This document shows, one piece after another, positions 1-8,059 of a DNA stretch of 64,000 bases. The DNA is taken from assembly GCA_004213515.1 (NCBI GenBank), contig SHAK01000004.1, positions 1 through 64,000 of the forward strand, given 5' to 3'. Origin of the DNA: Limisphaerales bacterium. Lineage in GTDB: Bacteria > Verrucomicrobiota > Verrucomicrobiia > Limisphaerales > UBA1096. The notes under the pieces were generated by a model. The model ran no database searches. It was not told the origin of the DNA and worked only from the letters and a program-made list of their open reading frames with translations. Within the stretch, counting starts at the first letter, position 1. The number at the start of each line of letters is the position of its first letter. Both the position numbers and the translations under genes were made by a program.

Positions 1-48
1 GGCCACAGCTTTCTTGGCTACAGCTTTCTTGGCTACAGCTTTCTTGGC
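1..48. repeat. 15-bp tandem direct repeat, three copies to the window edge
   Basis: Units start at 1, 16 and 31 (ggctacagctttctt, with one mismatch in the first copy). A partial unit follows. On the - strand each unit encodes AVAKK, so this is a coding minisatellite inside the Lys/Ala-rich protein. More copies may lie outside the window. Copy number in such coding repeats can vary between strains. Confidence 0.9.
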
Positions 49-117
49 TGGTAACTTTTTCACCACTTTTTTAGCGGTAATATTTGTTTTTTTGACGATT
101 TTTTTCTTTGAAGCCAC
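1..117 (-). CDS. Lys/Ala-rich repeat protein, histone H1-like (partial, C-terminus outside window)
   Basis: This reading frame on the - strand opens at GTG (115-117) and runs off the left edge, giving 39 residues. It starts VASKKKIVKK and turns into a KKAVA pentad repeat, encoded by the 15-bp direct repeat at 1-48. An in-frame TGA lies two codons upstream of the GTG, so the start cannot be much further out. Lys-rich AKKA-type tails are typical of histone H1-like or HU-extended DNA-binding proteins, so nucleoid binding is a reasonable guess. No globular domain is visible in the part present. A + strand frame across the same bases encodes only a hydrophobic mirror of the repeat and is not a gene. 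Confidence 0.6.
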   Translation of the reverse strand, partial: MASKKKIVKKTNITAKKVVKKLPAKKAVAKKAVAKKAVA

Positions 118-312
118 AAGTCAAAAAATAGGTTTTTATTTAAATATACTCGAATTCTTAGGCTTTGTACCACACAGAAGCCAAAACGAGGCGCGGAAAT
201 TTACCAAAGAGTATGCTTAATTCCATAAAAAAATTCCGGTTTTTCATTATTTTTATTTAAAGAAAATAATTTTTTAAACTATTTCTTACTAGATTCAACG
301 TAAAGCCGTGAC

Positions 313-330
313 CCAATTTGGCTAAATTGG
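313..330. repeat. Small inverted repeat upstream of the FGE-like gene
   Basis: CCAATTT (313-319) and AAATTGG (324-330) form a perfect 7-bp stem with a 4-base loop, GGCT. It lies about 40 bases upstream of the ATG at 373, in the 255-base divergent gap between the Lys/Ala-rich gene and the FGE-like gene. It could be an operator or a leader hairpin. It has no strong T-tract, so it is a poor terminator candidate. The rest of the gap is AT-rich with nothing else recognisable. Confidence 0.25.
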
Positions 331-372
331 TAGTTTTGTTTATCTGCTGATTTAAATTAGCGAACCTATTTT

Positions 373-1461
373 ATGAATGATTTCGTTGCAAACGCTGCCC
401 GGTCTGTCTTTACCGTTCTCATTGGATTACTAATATTTCTGATTGGATGCTCAGAAAATACCCACAAAAAGGCTCTTCAATCAGAAAAACCGGATTTTGA
501 AAAACAAAATAAATCTAAGAAAAAAAACTTCAAACCAGTCAACATGGTTTGGATTCCTGGAGGTACATTTAATATGGGCTCTAAACATGGAAAGCCTGAT
601 GAACTACCAGTACATAAAGTTACATTAGATGGATTCTGGATCAACAAGACTGAAGTCACTAACGAACAATTCGCTGAATTTGTAAACGCTACCAAATATT
701 TAACTCTTGCCGAACAAAAACCAAATCCCTTGGATTTCCCTGGTGTACCTGAAGGAAAATTGGTTCCTGGTGCTGTTGTCTTTGAACCCCCACCAGGAAA
801 TCCACCTCTAAATAACCATAGAATCTGGTGGACATGGAAAGTAGGAGCTAGCTGGAAACACCCCAATGGACCAAATGACTCCATAAAAGGCAAAGATGAT
901 CATCCAGTAGTTAATGTGTGCTGGTTTGATGCAATAGAATATTCAAAATGGTTAACTAAAAAAACTGGAGTCAAACATAGGCTTCCAACAGAAGCTGAAT
1001 GGGAATATGCAGCTCGAGGAGGATCGAATGAAAAAAAGTATATTTGGGGAAATGAGCTAAAACCTGATGGCCAATGCATTGCTAATTTTTGGCAAGGACG
1101 TTTTCCAAATCAAAATACTACTGAAGATGGCTATCGAATGTCATCGCCTGTGGGACAATTCGCATCAAATGGATATGGACTATATGATATGGCTGGAAAC
1201 GTATGGGAATGGTGCGAAGATTGGTACAAAAATGACTATTACGAAAAAAGCCCTAAAAAAAATCCTAAGGGTCCAAATACCAGCTTTGATCCTGCAGAAC
1301 CAAATTTAGCAAAGCGAATCACTCGCGGTGGATCATTTCTTTGCAGCGAGCTATATTGCACTGGATATCGTCCCTCTGCTCGAATGAAAACGAGCCCTGA
1401 TACGGGGCTAAGTCATACAGGGTTTCGCCTAGTTGCTGAGGGTTCTCCTCCAAATAAATAA
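373..1461 (+). CDS. Formylglycine-generating-enzyme (SUMF1/FGE-sulfatase domain) lipoprotein
   Basis: The protein has 362 residues. The N-terminus has a hydrophobic segment ending in LIGC, a lipobox with Cys26, so it is probably exported and lipid-anchored. The rest is an FGE-sulfatase domain: WIPGGTFNMGS near residue 60, LPTEAEWEYAARGG near 204, and GLYDMAGNVWEWCEDW near 269. At the C-terminus GGSFLCSELYC supplies Cys324 and Cys329. Their five-residue spacing matches the catalytic pair of true FGE (Cys336 and Cys341 in human SUMF1), which many FGE-fold relatives lack. FGE converts the Cys of a CxPxR motif in sulfatases into formylglycine, and a CGPSR sulfatase lies at 25983. An envelope location would be unusual for FGE. 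The gene is convergent with ftsZ. Confidence 0.85.
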   Translation: MNDFVANAARSVFTVLIGLLIFLIGCSENTHKKALQSEKPDFEKQNKSKKKNFKPVNMVWIPGGTFNMGSKHGKPDELPVHKVTLDGFWINKTEVTNEQFAEFVNATKYLTLAEQKPNPLDFPGVPEGKLVPGAVVFEPPPGNPPLNNHRIWWTWKVGASWKHPNGPNDSIKGKDDHPVVNVCWFDAIEYSKWLTKKTGVKHRLPTEAEWEYAARGGSNEKKYIWGNELKPDGQCIANFWQGRFPNQNTTEDGYRMSSPVGQFASNGYGLYDMAGNVWEWCEDWYKNDYYEKSPKKNPKGPNTSFDPAEPNLAKRITRGGSFLCSELYCTGYRPSARMKTSPDTGLSHTGFRLVAEGSPPNK

Positions 1462-1486
1462 TAATCTTCGATTAATCTTAAGGCAG

Positions 1487-2815
1487 TTAGTTGAGCAAAA
1501 TTCCACGTCTAATATAAGTAGGCTGATCTAGGTCTTCTCCCTTATGAACTGTTGGTTCACTTTTTTCAAAGCGGCCTTTAGAAATTATCTCTAAAGGCAA
1601 CATTTCTTGCTTAATCCCTTTTCTCTTTTTGCGATTTGGCTCCTGGTTTGCAGCTGCCTCTAACAAGCTTTCCTTCATTTCTGGTGAAATAGTTTCCAAA
1701 GCTGGAGCTGGAGGCGCAAACGCAAATCCACCTCGATTTGCGCTTTTTGATTTAACACCTAAATTCACGTAACTATTATCTCCAGATGGCATGAAATTTT
1801 CAGGGCCACTCAAATTGTGTGCTTCATTCGGTGTAAAATCTTTCGATTCATTTGTTTCCATTAAAGAAGATATAGTTTTGCTCTTTTGAACAATAACCAA
1901 AGTTACTTGCAATAAACTGTTCTTACTAGAGTCCGTGGCACCAACTATTAAATCAACAGCTGAAGCGCACAAACTAATGGATTCAATAACTTTATTTATT
2001 TCAGCTAAGGATAAATTATCATTTCCTGAAAAATGAACCAACAAAGTTGTCGCTTCCCTGAATGCCTTTCCATTCAAGGAAGAAGGATGGGCCAATATTT
2101 TCTCCATGATATCAGAAGCAAAATCTACCCTATCACTCTCAACGCATAATATAGAACCAAGACTATTCTTCTCTTTCATTGAAGACTTAAGATCACCAAA
2201 GGATACGTTCAACAAGCCTGGTTCAATCAACATCCGGCACAATCCTAAAACCGATTCACAAAGGTAGCGATTAGCTGTTTCAAGCGCCATATTCAAAGTA
2301 GTTTCACCTCCTGACATATGCATGACTTCTTCATTTGAAAAATGAAAAACAACGTCTGAAGATTGCTTAAGATCACGAATACCGCCGGCAGCCTTATTAC
2401 AACGTCTGGATCCTTCACAATTAAAAGGAGTGGCAGCTACACCTACTACTAAGGCACCAGCTTCTTTAGCTAAACGGGCAACAAATGATGCTGCTTCAGT
2501 TCCTGTTCCTCCTCCCATACCAGCAATAACGAAAACAAGATCTACCTCTGAAACTAATTTTGCTAAATAATCCCGATCTGACTCAATCGCAGCTCTAGCA
2601 AATGCTATATCTCCACCAGCACCTAAACCGCATGGTATTGATTTACCTAACAATAGAGTCTTGGATTGATGACAACGAGACAGACTTCTGTTGTCAGTAT
2701 CTAAGGAGTATGATTCGACACCATTAAGACCAATCATTGCCAATGTCTCCACCAATTTCACCCCAGTCTCACCAAGACCAATGAAACGAATAACTGGAAG
2801 ATCGTACTCTTTCAT
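1487..2815 (-). CDS. ftsZ: Cell division protein FtsZ (divergent)
   Basis: The protein has 442 residues and is a tubulin-family GTPase that forms the cytokinetic ring. It sits last in the dcw cluster, 13 bases after ftsA. The tubulin signature reads GGGTGTE at 101-107, where nearly all FtsZ have GGGTGTG. The T7 synergy loop reads NVSFGD at 203-208. The consensus is NVDFAD, so the position of E. coli Asp209 is Ser205, while Asn203 and Asp208 remain. After a linker of roughly 100 residues the tail ends in DLDQPTYIRRG. That is a good match to the conserved FtsA/ZipA-binding peptide DxPxxLR, so it is used in the divisome. The changed catalytic loop suggests altered GTP hydrolysis (inference). Confidence 0.93.
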   Translation of the reverse strand: MKEYDLPVIRFIGLGETGVKLVETLAMIGLNGVESYSLDTDNRSLSRCHQSKTLLLGKSIPCGLGAGGDIAFARAAIESDRDYLAKLVSEVDLVFVIAGMGGGTGTEAASFVARLAKEAGALVVGVAATPFNCEGSRRCNKAAGGIRDLKQSSDVVFHFSNEEVMHMSGGETTLNMALETANRYLCESVLGLCRMLIEPGLLNVSFGDLKSSMKEKNSLGSILCVESDRVDFASDIMEKILAHPSSLNGKAFREATTLLVHFSGNDNLSLAEINKVIESISLCASAVDLIVGATDSSKNSLLQVTLVIVQKSKTISSLMETNESKDFTPNEAHNLSGPENFMPSGDNSYVNLGVKSKSANRGGFAFAPPAPALETISPEMKESLLEAAANQEPNRKKRKGIKQEMLPLEIISKGRFEKSEPTVHKGEDLDQPTYIRRGILLN

Positions 2816-2828
2816 GAAATTATAATTA

Positions 2829-4052
2829 TCATTTTCTTACGCCAAATAATGAAACAAACTGTTTGCGTAATGCGCGACCAAAACCTCCTTGATTTGGTAT
2901 AGTTTGAGTCTGGAAAGCACCAAATTTAATTAATCCAATCGAAGTAGAGAACTCAGGCTCATCAAGAGCATTTTTAATTCCGCTAACAGTGCTCGACCGG
3001 CCAATTGCTGCGGGTAACTTGAATACTTCACCAGCTAACTTTGTAATATAAGGTGTCCGTGCACCACCTCCACACAAAACAACTCCAGCTCGCAAATAAT
3101 CAATATATCCCGCCTGTTTAATATCGTTTTCTATCAATTCGAAGATCTCTCGTAAGCGCATCGACATAATCATTTGAAGATGGTTTAAATTAATTTTTTT
3201 TCCAGGAATAATATTGTCAGTTGATAAATCAATAATAGGATCATTTAATTCCGCATCTATAACCGCGGAACCATTATCGACTTTGAGTTGTTCAGCACGA
3301 CCAAGTGGCACTTTTAAACCATAGGCCAAATCATTAGAAACATGATCTCCACCAACTGCCAAAACCCCAGTATGCTTAATCACTCCACCAGAATAAATTG
3401 TATATTCAGTAGAACCAGCACCTAGGTCAATTACAAGAGTACCTAGTTCTTTTTGCTCCGTACTTAGAGTCGCTAAAGCAGATGCTAAACCATTAAATGC
3501 AATATTCTCTACCTGAAGGTGCAGTCCATTTACCAAACGAATTGGATTTTGCAATCGATTGTAACGCCCACTAACGACATGGACATCAACCTCCATTTTC
3601 ACTCCTAACATCCCTTCCGGGTTAAGGATGCCATCCTGGCCATCAACACTAAAATGCTGTCGAATAACATGAACAACCGAATGGTCACTTGGTAAATTGA
3701 CTGCTTTAGCATTTTTTATTACATCCTGGACATCTGCATCATTAATTTCTCGATCGGCCGATACTACCGGATGCACTCCTGTATTATTAAAACCTCGCAT
3801 ATGACTTCCCGTAACACCAAGAAAAACAGACTGAATCTCTACGTCTGCCATATGCTCCGCCTCGACTATCGCATTTCGCACATCCTCCTCAACAACTGAA
3901 GCGTCTACAATTTCTCCTTTCCGTACTCCACGAGATTTAGACTGCCCTAATCCAATAATATTTGCTACTTGATTGCCACTAACTTCACCTACAACTGCGC
4001 AAACTTTGGATGTTCCTATTTCGAGTCCAACTATAATTTGTGAATCACTCAT
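2829..4052 (-). CDS. ftsA: Cell division protein FtsA
   Basis: The protein has 407 residues and is an actin-fold ATPase that tethers FtsZ to the membrane. The phosphate-1 loop GLEIGTSKV is at 9-17 and phosphate-2 is LVIDLGAGSTEY near 206. The adenosine motif LCGGGARTP is near 326. The 1C subdomain is present between residues 80 and 160. The C-terminal 18 residues (GRALRKQFVSLFG and on) form an amphipathic helix, as expected for the membrane-targeting sequence. The gene lies between ftsQ (8 bases upstream) and ftsZ, the usual order. Confidence 0.96.
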   Translation of the reverse strand: MSDSQIIVGLEIGTSKVCAVVGEVSGNQVANIIGLGQSKSRGVRKGEIVDASVVEEDVRNAIVEAEHMADVEIQSVFLGVTGSHMRGFNNTGVHPVVSADREINDADVQDVIKNAKAVNLPSDHSVVHVIRQHFSVDGQDGILNPEGMLGVKMEVDVHVVSGRYNRLQNPIRLVNGLHLQVENIAFNGLASALATLSTEQKELGTLVIDLGAGSTEYTIYSGGVIKHTGVLAVGGDHVSNDLAYGLKVPLGRAEQLKVDNGSAVIDAELNDPIIDLSTDNIIPGKKINLNHLQMIMSMRLREIFELIENDIKQAGYIDYLRAGVVLCGGGARTPYITKLAGEVFKLPAAIGRSSTVSGIKNALDEPEFSTSIGLIKFGAFQTQTIPNQGGFGRALRKQFVSLFGVRK

Positions 4053-4060
4053 ACCACAGT

Positions 4061-5020
4061 TTACTTGCCTGCCATTTTTTGGCTCTGTCGAATTTCATTC
4101 GCAATATTAAGTGAAAGCATCCAACGAACTGGCACATTATTAGTCACAGAAAGATCCATTGTTTCAATGGCTAGACCATATTTTTGACCGTGTGCTCGAA
4201 TTGTAGCCCAACGATTGAACTGTTGCTGCAGTCTATTGGGAGATAAATCAATCTGTCCCCCATTGCCCGTAGTCACTCGTACAATTTGAGGTTGAGATAA
4301 ATCAACTACGCGCAAATCAATCTCGCCCGCCATAGCTGATTTCTGATACTCTCGAATCACAGCTAGTGCAGACTTAAGTTTCGGCAAGTTCGCCATTCGA
4401 CCTGGAGCAAGGGTGCGAAGAGTCTTAAGATCAATACCAGCAATCACTGGAAGGGCCCACTCGGACTGATGCTTTGGAAAAACAACTGACTGACCTACTA
4501 TTGGTGGCATCACAAAACCAGATTCGTCCACCTGCAACCTAATACAATCAAATTGTTCTTTATGATCCCTGCCTCTCTGCCAAATCCAAATTTGCGCCAT
4601 CGGTACTCGCTCAGTTACTCTAACTTGAAGTGTATCAGGTAGAAACCGCTCGACAGAAGCCATTTTGATACGCGGAGTTAATTCAATGTTTCGCTTAATT
4701 CTTAGCAAATCGAGCGAAAGTAAATTATCGCCCATCTTAACTCCTCCCCAGTCCTTAAGTTGAGACTCACTAATGATTCCGTCAGTTCTATAGTCAATAT
4801 CGGATACGGCAAAAGATTCATTTTCATAAACAAGCCGGTTCAACGCTAAATTACCTCCTAACCAGATAGTTGTAAGAACAACCATCATGGTAACTGCAAA
4901 AATCGTGAAAGAGCGCAAGAAACGGAGTCGTTTACTACGAATCTGCTTTGATTTCACAGTGACTGAAAGCACATTATTCTGACCCGTCTTTTTATTCTTC
5001 TTTCTAGTTCTCAGTGCCAT
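4061..5020 (-). CDS. ftsQ: Cell division protein FtsQ/DivIB
   Basis: The protein has 319 residues. A basic cytoplasmic tail (residues 1-36, many K and R) precedes one membrane segment (about 36-58). A POTRA domain follows (about 70-140: DYRTDGIISE, LLSLDL, VERFLPDTLQVRVTER) and then the FtsQ beta domain. FtsQ bridges the early divisome to FtsL and FtsI in the periplasm. Sequence similarity in this family is low, so the call rests on this architecture and on the position between ddl (1 base) and ftsA (8 bases). Confidence 0.9.
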   Translation of the reverse strand: MALRTRKKNKKTGQNNVLSVTVKSKQIRSKRLRFLRSFTIFAVTMMVVLTTIWLGGNLALNRLVYENESFAVSDIDYRTDGIISESQLKDWGGVKMGDNLLSLDLLRIKRNIELTPRIKMASVERFLPDTLQVRVTERVPMAQIWIWQRGRDHKEQFDCIRLQVDESGFVMPPIVGQSVVFPKHQSEWALPVIAGIDLKTLRTLAPGRMANLPKLKSALAVIREYQKSAMAGEIDLRVVDLSQPQIVRVTTGNGGQIDLSPNRLQQQFNRWATIRAHGQKYGLAIETMDLSVTNNVPVRWMLSLNIANEIRQSQKMAGK

Positions 5021-5021
5021 T

Positions 5022-5951
5022 TCAAATCGATTCTGTTTGTGTTAACTGATTTACTGGCTTCAACGCTAATTCTACAAGCCGTTGACAAAGCTCAAAAAAA
5101 TTCAATCCAGCCTCTTTCGCTGCTCTAGGAAGCAAACTAGTAGAAGTCATGCCCGGTAAAGTATTAACCTCTAACAATACCGGTTCACCATCATCACGCA
5201 CTATGAAATCTACACGGGCACAATCACCACCACCCAAAGCCATTAATGACGATTCTGCAGCTGTCTTAATTCGACGTGTCAACGATTCATTGAATTGTGC
5301 AGGGCAAACATAATCTGTAGCACCAGCTGTGTACTTGTTAGTATAATCATAATCACCCTGCTTCGGTATGATTTCAACTATTGGTAAAGACTCACCACCT
5401 AAGATTCCAACAGTAATTTCACGACCAACTACTTTTTCTTCTACCATCACAGGTCCACCATACTTCATAGCATTACGCAGAGCGTTTGGCCAAGCACATG
5501 CAGTTTCGACAAATTCAAGACCTATACTTGATCCTTGCATCGTCGGCTTTAACACCAAAGGCAAACTTAGACCAATTGGAAGTTTAGAATCAGCATCTTT
5601 AATTACTTTATCCTTAGCAGTAATCAATCCATGTTTTTCACATATTCGCTTAGTATTAATTTTATTAAATGCCAAACGACTCACTTCAGCACTACAGCCT
5701 GTGTATGGCACTCCTAAATGATCTAATTCATTCTGCACTATACCATCCTCACCGAAAGTACCATGCAACGCTAAAAACACTAAATCTATATCGGATGATA
5801 ATTCAAATTTTCCATCAACTGGATCTAATTCAACTACTTGATACCCTAAATAACGAAGTGCCTCCGCTACAGCAGCACCAGATCTTAACGAGACATCACG
5901 TTCACAAGATGAACCGCCTAACATAACACAGATTTTAAGAGCATCACTCAT
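5022..5951 (-). CDS. ddl: D-alanine--D-alanine ligase
   Basis: This is an ATP-grasp enzyme that makes the D-Ala-D-Ala dipeptide for peptidoglycan precursors. Family motifs are present: GGSSCERDVSLRSG near the N-terminus with the catalytic Glu, VLKPTMQGSSIGLEFV in the ATP-binding region, DYDYTNKYTAG with the catalytic Tyr, and EVNTLPGMTSTSLLP at the Mg site. I chose the ATG at 5951 (MSDALKICVML). It overlaps the end of murB by 8 bases and gives 309 residues, while an upstream start at 5969 would add six residues with no family match. It lies between murB and ftsQ. Confidence 0.95.
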   Translation of the reverse strand: MSDALKICVMLGGSSCERDVSLRSGAAVAEALRYLGYQVVELDPVDGKFELSSDIDLVFLALHGTFGEDGIVQNELDHLGVPYTGCSAEVSRLAFNKINTKRICEKHGLITAKDKVIKDADSKLPIGLSLPLVLKPTMQGSSIGLEFVETACAWPNALRNAMKYGGPVMVEEKVVGREITVGILGGESLPIVEIIPKQGDYDYTNKYTAGATDYVCPAQFNESLTRRIKTAAESSLMALGGGDCARVDFIVRDDGEPVLLEVNTLPGMTSTSLLPRAAKEAGLNFFELCQRLVELALKPVNQLTQTESI

Positions 5952-6903
5952 TATTTTCCACTCTCCCAATAATTTGAACTTCTGTTTTAAGATCGACTCC
6001 TCGTTTTTCGTAAGCCCTTTGCCTAATACGCTCGATTAATTTAAGAAAATCCCCTGGGGTAGCACCTCCTTTATTAACAATAAAATTACCGTGCTCTTCA
6101 GATACCATTGCACCACCTTCAGTAGTTCCTTTGAATCCAAGCTCATCAATCAATTGCCCCGCTGAAATCGAATCAGGATTTTTGAATATGCAGCCAGCAC
6201 TACGAGCCTTAGGTTGGGCCTTCCACCGCTTTTGACTATAGGATGCCATTTTTTCGGCTATAGTCTCATGACTAGCGGGTTGTCCAAATAAAACAGCCTC
6301 AAGAGCAATATTGTTTTGCAAGAAAGAACAACTTCGATAGGAAAAATCGACATCCTTCTTTTCGATCTCAAACATATTACCGTGCATGTCCATATAATTA
6401 ATAGTTTCAGTAATATCAAACATTTCACGCCCCCAAGCACCAGCATTCATTCGTAGCCCCCCCCCAATAGCCCCCGGAATACCTTCGAGGAATTCCATTC
6501 CAGATAAACAATTAGATTTAGCTTCAATAGCAACTTTCTTCATACGAGCACCAGCACCACATCGAATGCGATTCCCTTTAGTTGTCTTTATAGCTGTAAA
6601 ATGCTTATTACTTAGTCTAACTGTCAGACCGCGCACTCCACTTTCGACTACTAAAAAATTCGAACCTAATCCTAAAATTGTAACCGGTAAATCATACTCA
6701 TTGCATACCTTTATAAGAGCAGAAAGATCTTGATGGGTATTAGGTTCGACAAACAGATCTGCTCTACCCCCCGTTCGAAGTGTAGTAAGATCTCCTATCG
6801 CAAAATTTTTTAAAACTGTGGTTCCATCTTCAACCACACTTTCCATAATTGATTTAAAATCATCGAGACTTACCTTAGCTGGGTTTGCTGATGTAAAACT
6901 CAT
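5944..6903 (-). CDS. murB: UDP-N-acetylenolpyruvoylglucosamine reductase MurB
   Basis: The protein has 319 residues. It is the FAD enzyme that reduces enolpyruvyl-UDP-GlcNAc to UDP-MurNAc with NADPH. FAD-binding motifs are TTLRTGGRADLFVEP near residue 40 and GLGSNFLV near 78. GIPGAIGGGLRMNAGAWG (about 140) and FSYRSCSF follow. The proton-donor motif reads SAGCIFKNP, that is Cys where E. coli MurB has Ser, a variant known in other bacterial lineages. This is a type II MurB of normal size with no fused MurC domain. It overlaps murG by four bases (ATGA). Confidence 0.96.
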   Translation of the reverse strand: MSFTSANPAKVSLDDFKSIMESVVEDGTTVLKNFAIGDLTTLRTGGRADLFVEPNTHQDLSALIKVCNEYDLPVTILGLGSNFLVVESGVRGLTVRLSNKHFTAIKTTKGNRIRCGAGARMKKVAIEAKSNCLSGMEFLEGIPGAIGGGLRMNAGAWGREMFDITETINYMDMHGNMFEIEKKDVDFSYRSCSFLQNNIALEAVLFGQPASHETIAEKMASYSQKRWKAQPKARSAGCIFKNPDSISAGQLIDELGFKGTTEGGAMVSEEHGNFIVNKGGATPGDFLKLIERIRQRAYEKRGVDLKTEVQIIGRVENNE

Positions 6904-8054
6904 ACCTCGATCTCCTTTAAATCATGCTCAGCGACAAGGAATGCATCCTCTTCAGAGTATTCCCAGCTACACATTTTATAAATTCGTTTCACAACATTTT
7001 CTGTAGCGCTTTCTGCCTTCCAGTGTTTGATCGATTCTCCCATTTCCTTCAATTTCAATGGTTGACTAAACAACTCTTTCAATTGCTGAGTCAATAAACT
7101 AGGCGTTAATTGTTTCTGATGAAAACATCGAGCCGCTTTCATTTCTACAAAGGTTCGAGCATTCAATCTCTGATGATTGTCAACTGCAGAAGGATACGGA
7201 ACTAAGATTGCCGGTAATTCCATTGCTGAAAATTCAGCAAGAGAGGAAGCGCCAGCTCGGCTAATCACTAAGTCCGCAGCTCCAAGTGCATATTCCATCT
7301 CTGTTAAAAAAGGTCGAACTAAAGCCCGCAATCCAAGTGAATCATATACTGACTTAATTGGCTCTAAACTTGTAGTACCAGTTAGATGAATAAACTGAAT
7401 TTTTGGAAGCGATTTGGCTAAATAAGGCAAAGAATCAAGTATAGCCTTATTAATTGCCTCCGCACCCTGACTTCCTCCCATAATTAATAGAACGGGCAAA
7501 TCATTATCTAATCCAAGGACAGTTCGAGCATCAGACTTAGGCATAGGCTCCATTGTTGCACGGACCGGTAGTCCAGTGGCACGGACATTCGTTCCTTTCG
7601 TTCCCAGTAATGAATTGGGGAATTGTACAAATACTTCATCCGCAATCGAAGATAACATTTTAACAGCTCTACCTGGCACAGCATTAGCTTCATGCAAAAA
7701 AATCTTCGCCCCCATCGTTTTACCAACAATAACTGGAGGTAGACTAGTGAACCCTCCCATCGCCAGAACCACCATGGGCCTTTTTTTCAAAAACAATTTT
7801 CTGCAGAACTTAGCCGATTGAAAAAATCTATAACCAAACTTCAAAGGATTACGGTCTAAGCCGATCATTGATAATGACTCAACTTCCATGCCATAAGCAG
7901 ATTTCACCGCACACTGATCAACTTCTTTAGGGCTTACTAACAACATGACCTCACAGCCACGGGCAACTAGCTCATCACCTACCGCAATTCCTGGAAACAA
8001 ATGGCCTCCCGTTCCGCCACAAGCAATAGCAACTCGTTTAGGCAAAGGATCCAT
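6900..8054 (-). CDS. murG: UDP-GlcNAc:lipid I N-acetylglucosaminyltransferase MurG
   Basis: MurG converts lipid I to lipid II on the inner face of the membrane. It is a GT-B enzyme with the N-terminal GGTGGHLFPGIA loop. The C-terminal domain has MGGSQGAEAIN and SRAGASSLAEFSAMELPAILVPYP, the UDP-GlcNAc site. I chose the ATG at 8054, five bases after the ftsW stop (384 residues). The longer frame from 8063 would need a TTG. The gene is followed by murB. The usual neighbour murC is missing. Confidence 0.95.
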   Translation of the reverse strand: MDPLPKRVAIACGGTGGHLFPGIAVGDELVARGCEVMLLVSPKEVDQCAVKSAYGMEVESLSMIGLDRNPLKFGYRFFQSAKFCRKLFLKKRPMVVLAMGGFTSLPPVIVGKTMGAKIFLHEANAVPGRAVKMLSSIADEVFVQFPNSLLGTKGTNVRATGLPVRATMEPMPKSDARTVLGLDNDLPVLLIMGGSQGAEAINKAILDSLPYLAKSLPKIQFIHLTGTTSLEPIKSVYDSLGLRALVRPFLTEMEYALGAADLVISRAGASSLAEFSAMELPAILVPYPSAVDNHQRLNARTFVEMKAARCFHQKQLTPSLLTQQLKELFSQPLKLKEMGESIKHWKAESATENVVKRIYKMCSWEYSEEDAFLVAEHDLKEIEV

Positions 8055-8059
8055 AATAA

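Noticed and set aside
14-220. Plus-strand ORF of 68 codons with hydrophobic repeats
   Set aside because: It is the antisense image of the Lys/Ala pentad repeat encoded on the - strand. The ATAFL repeats arise only from that complement.
300-365. tRNA-like stretch (AATTGGTAG resembling a D arm) before the FGE-like gene
   Set aside because: No acceptor stem or T arm could be paired, so it is not a tRNA.
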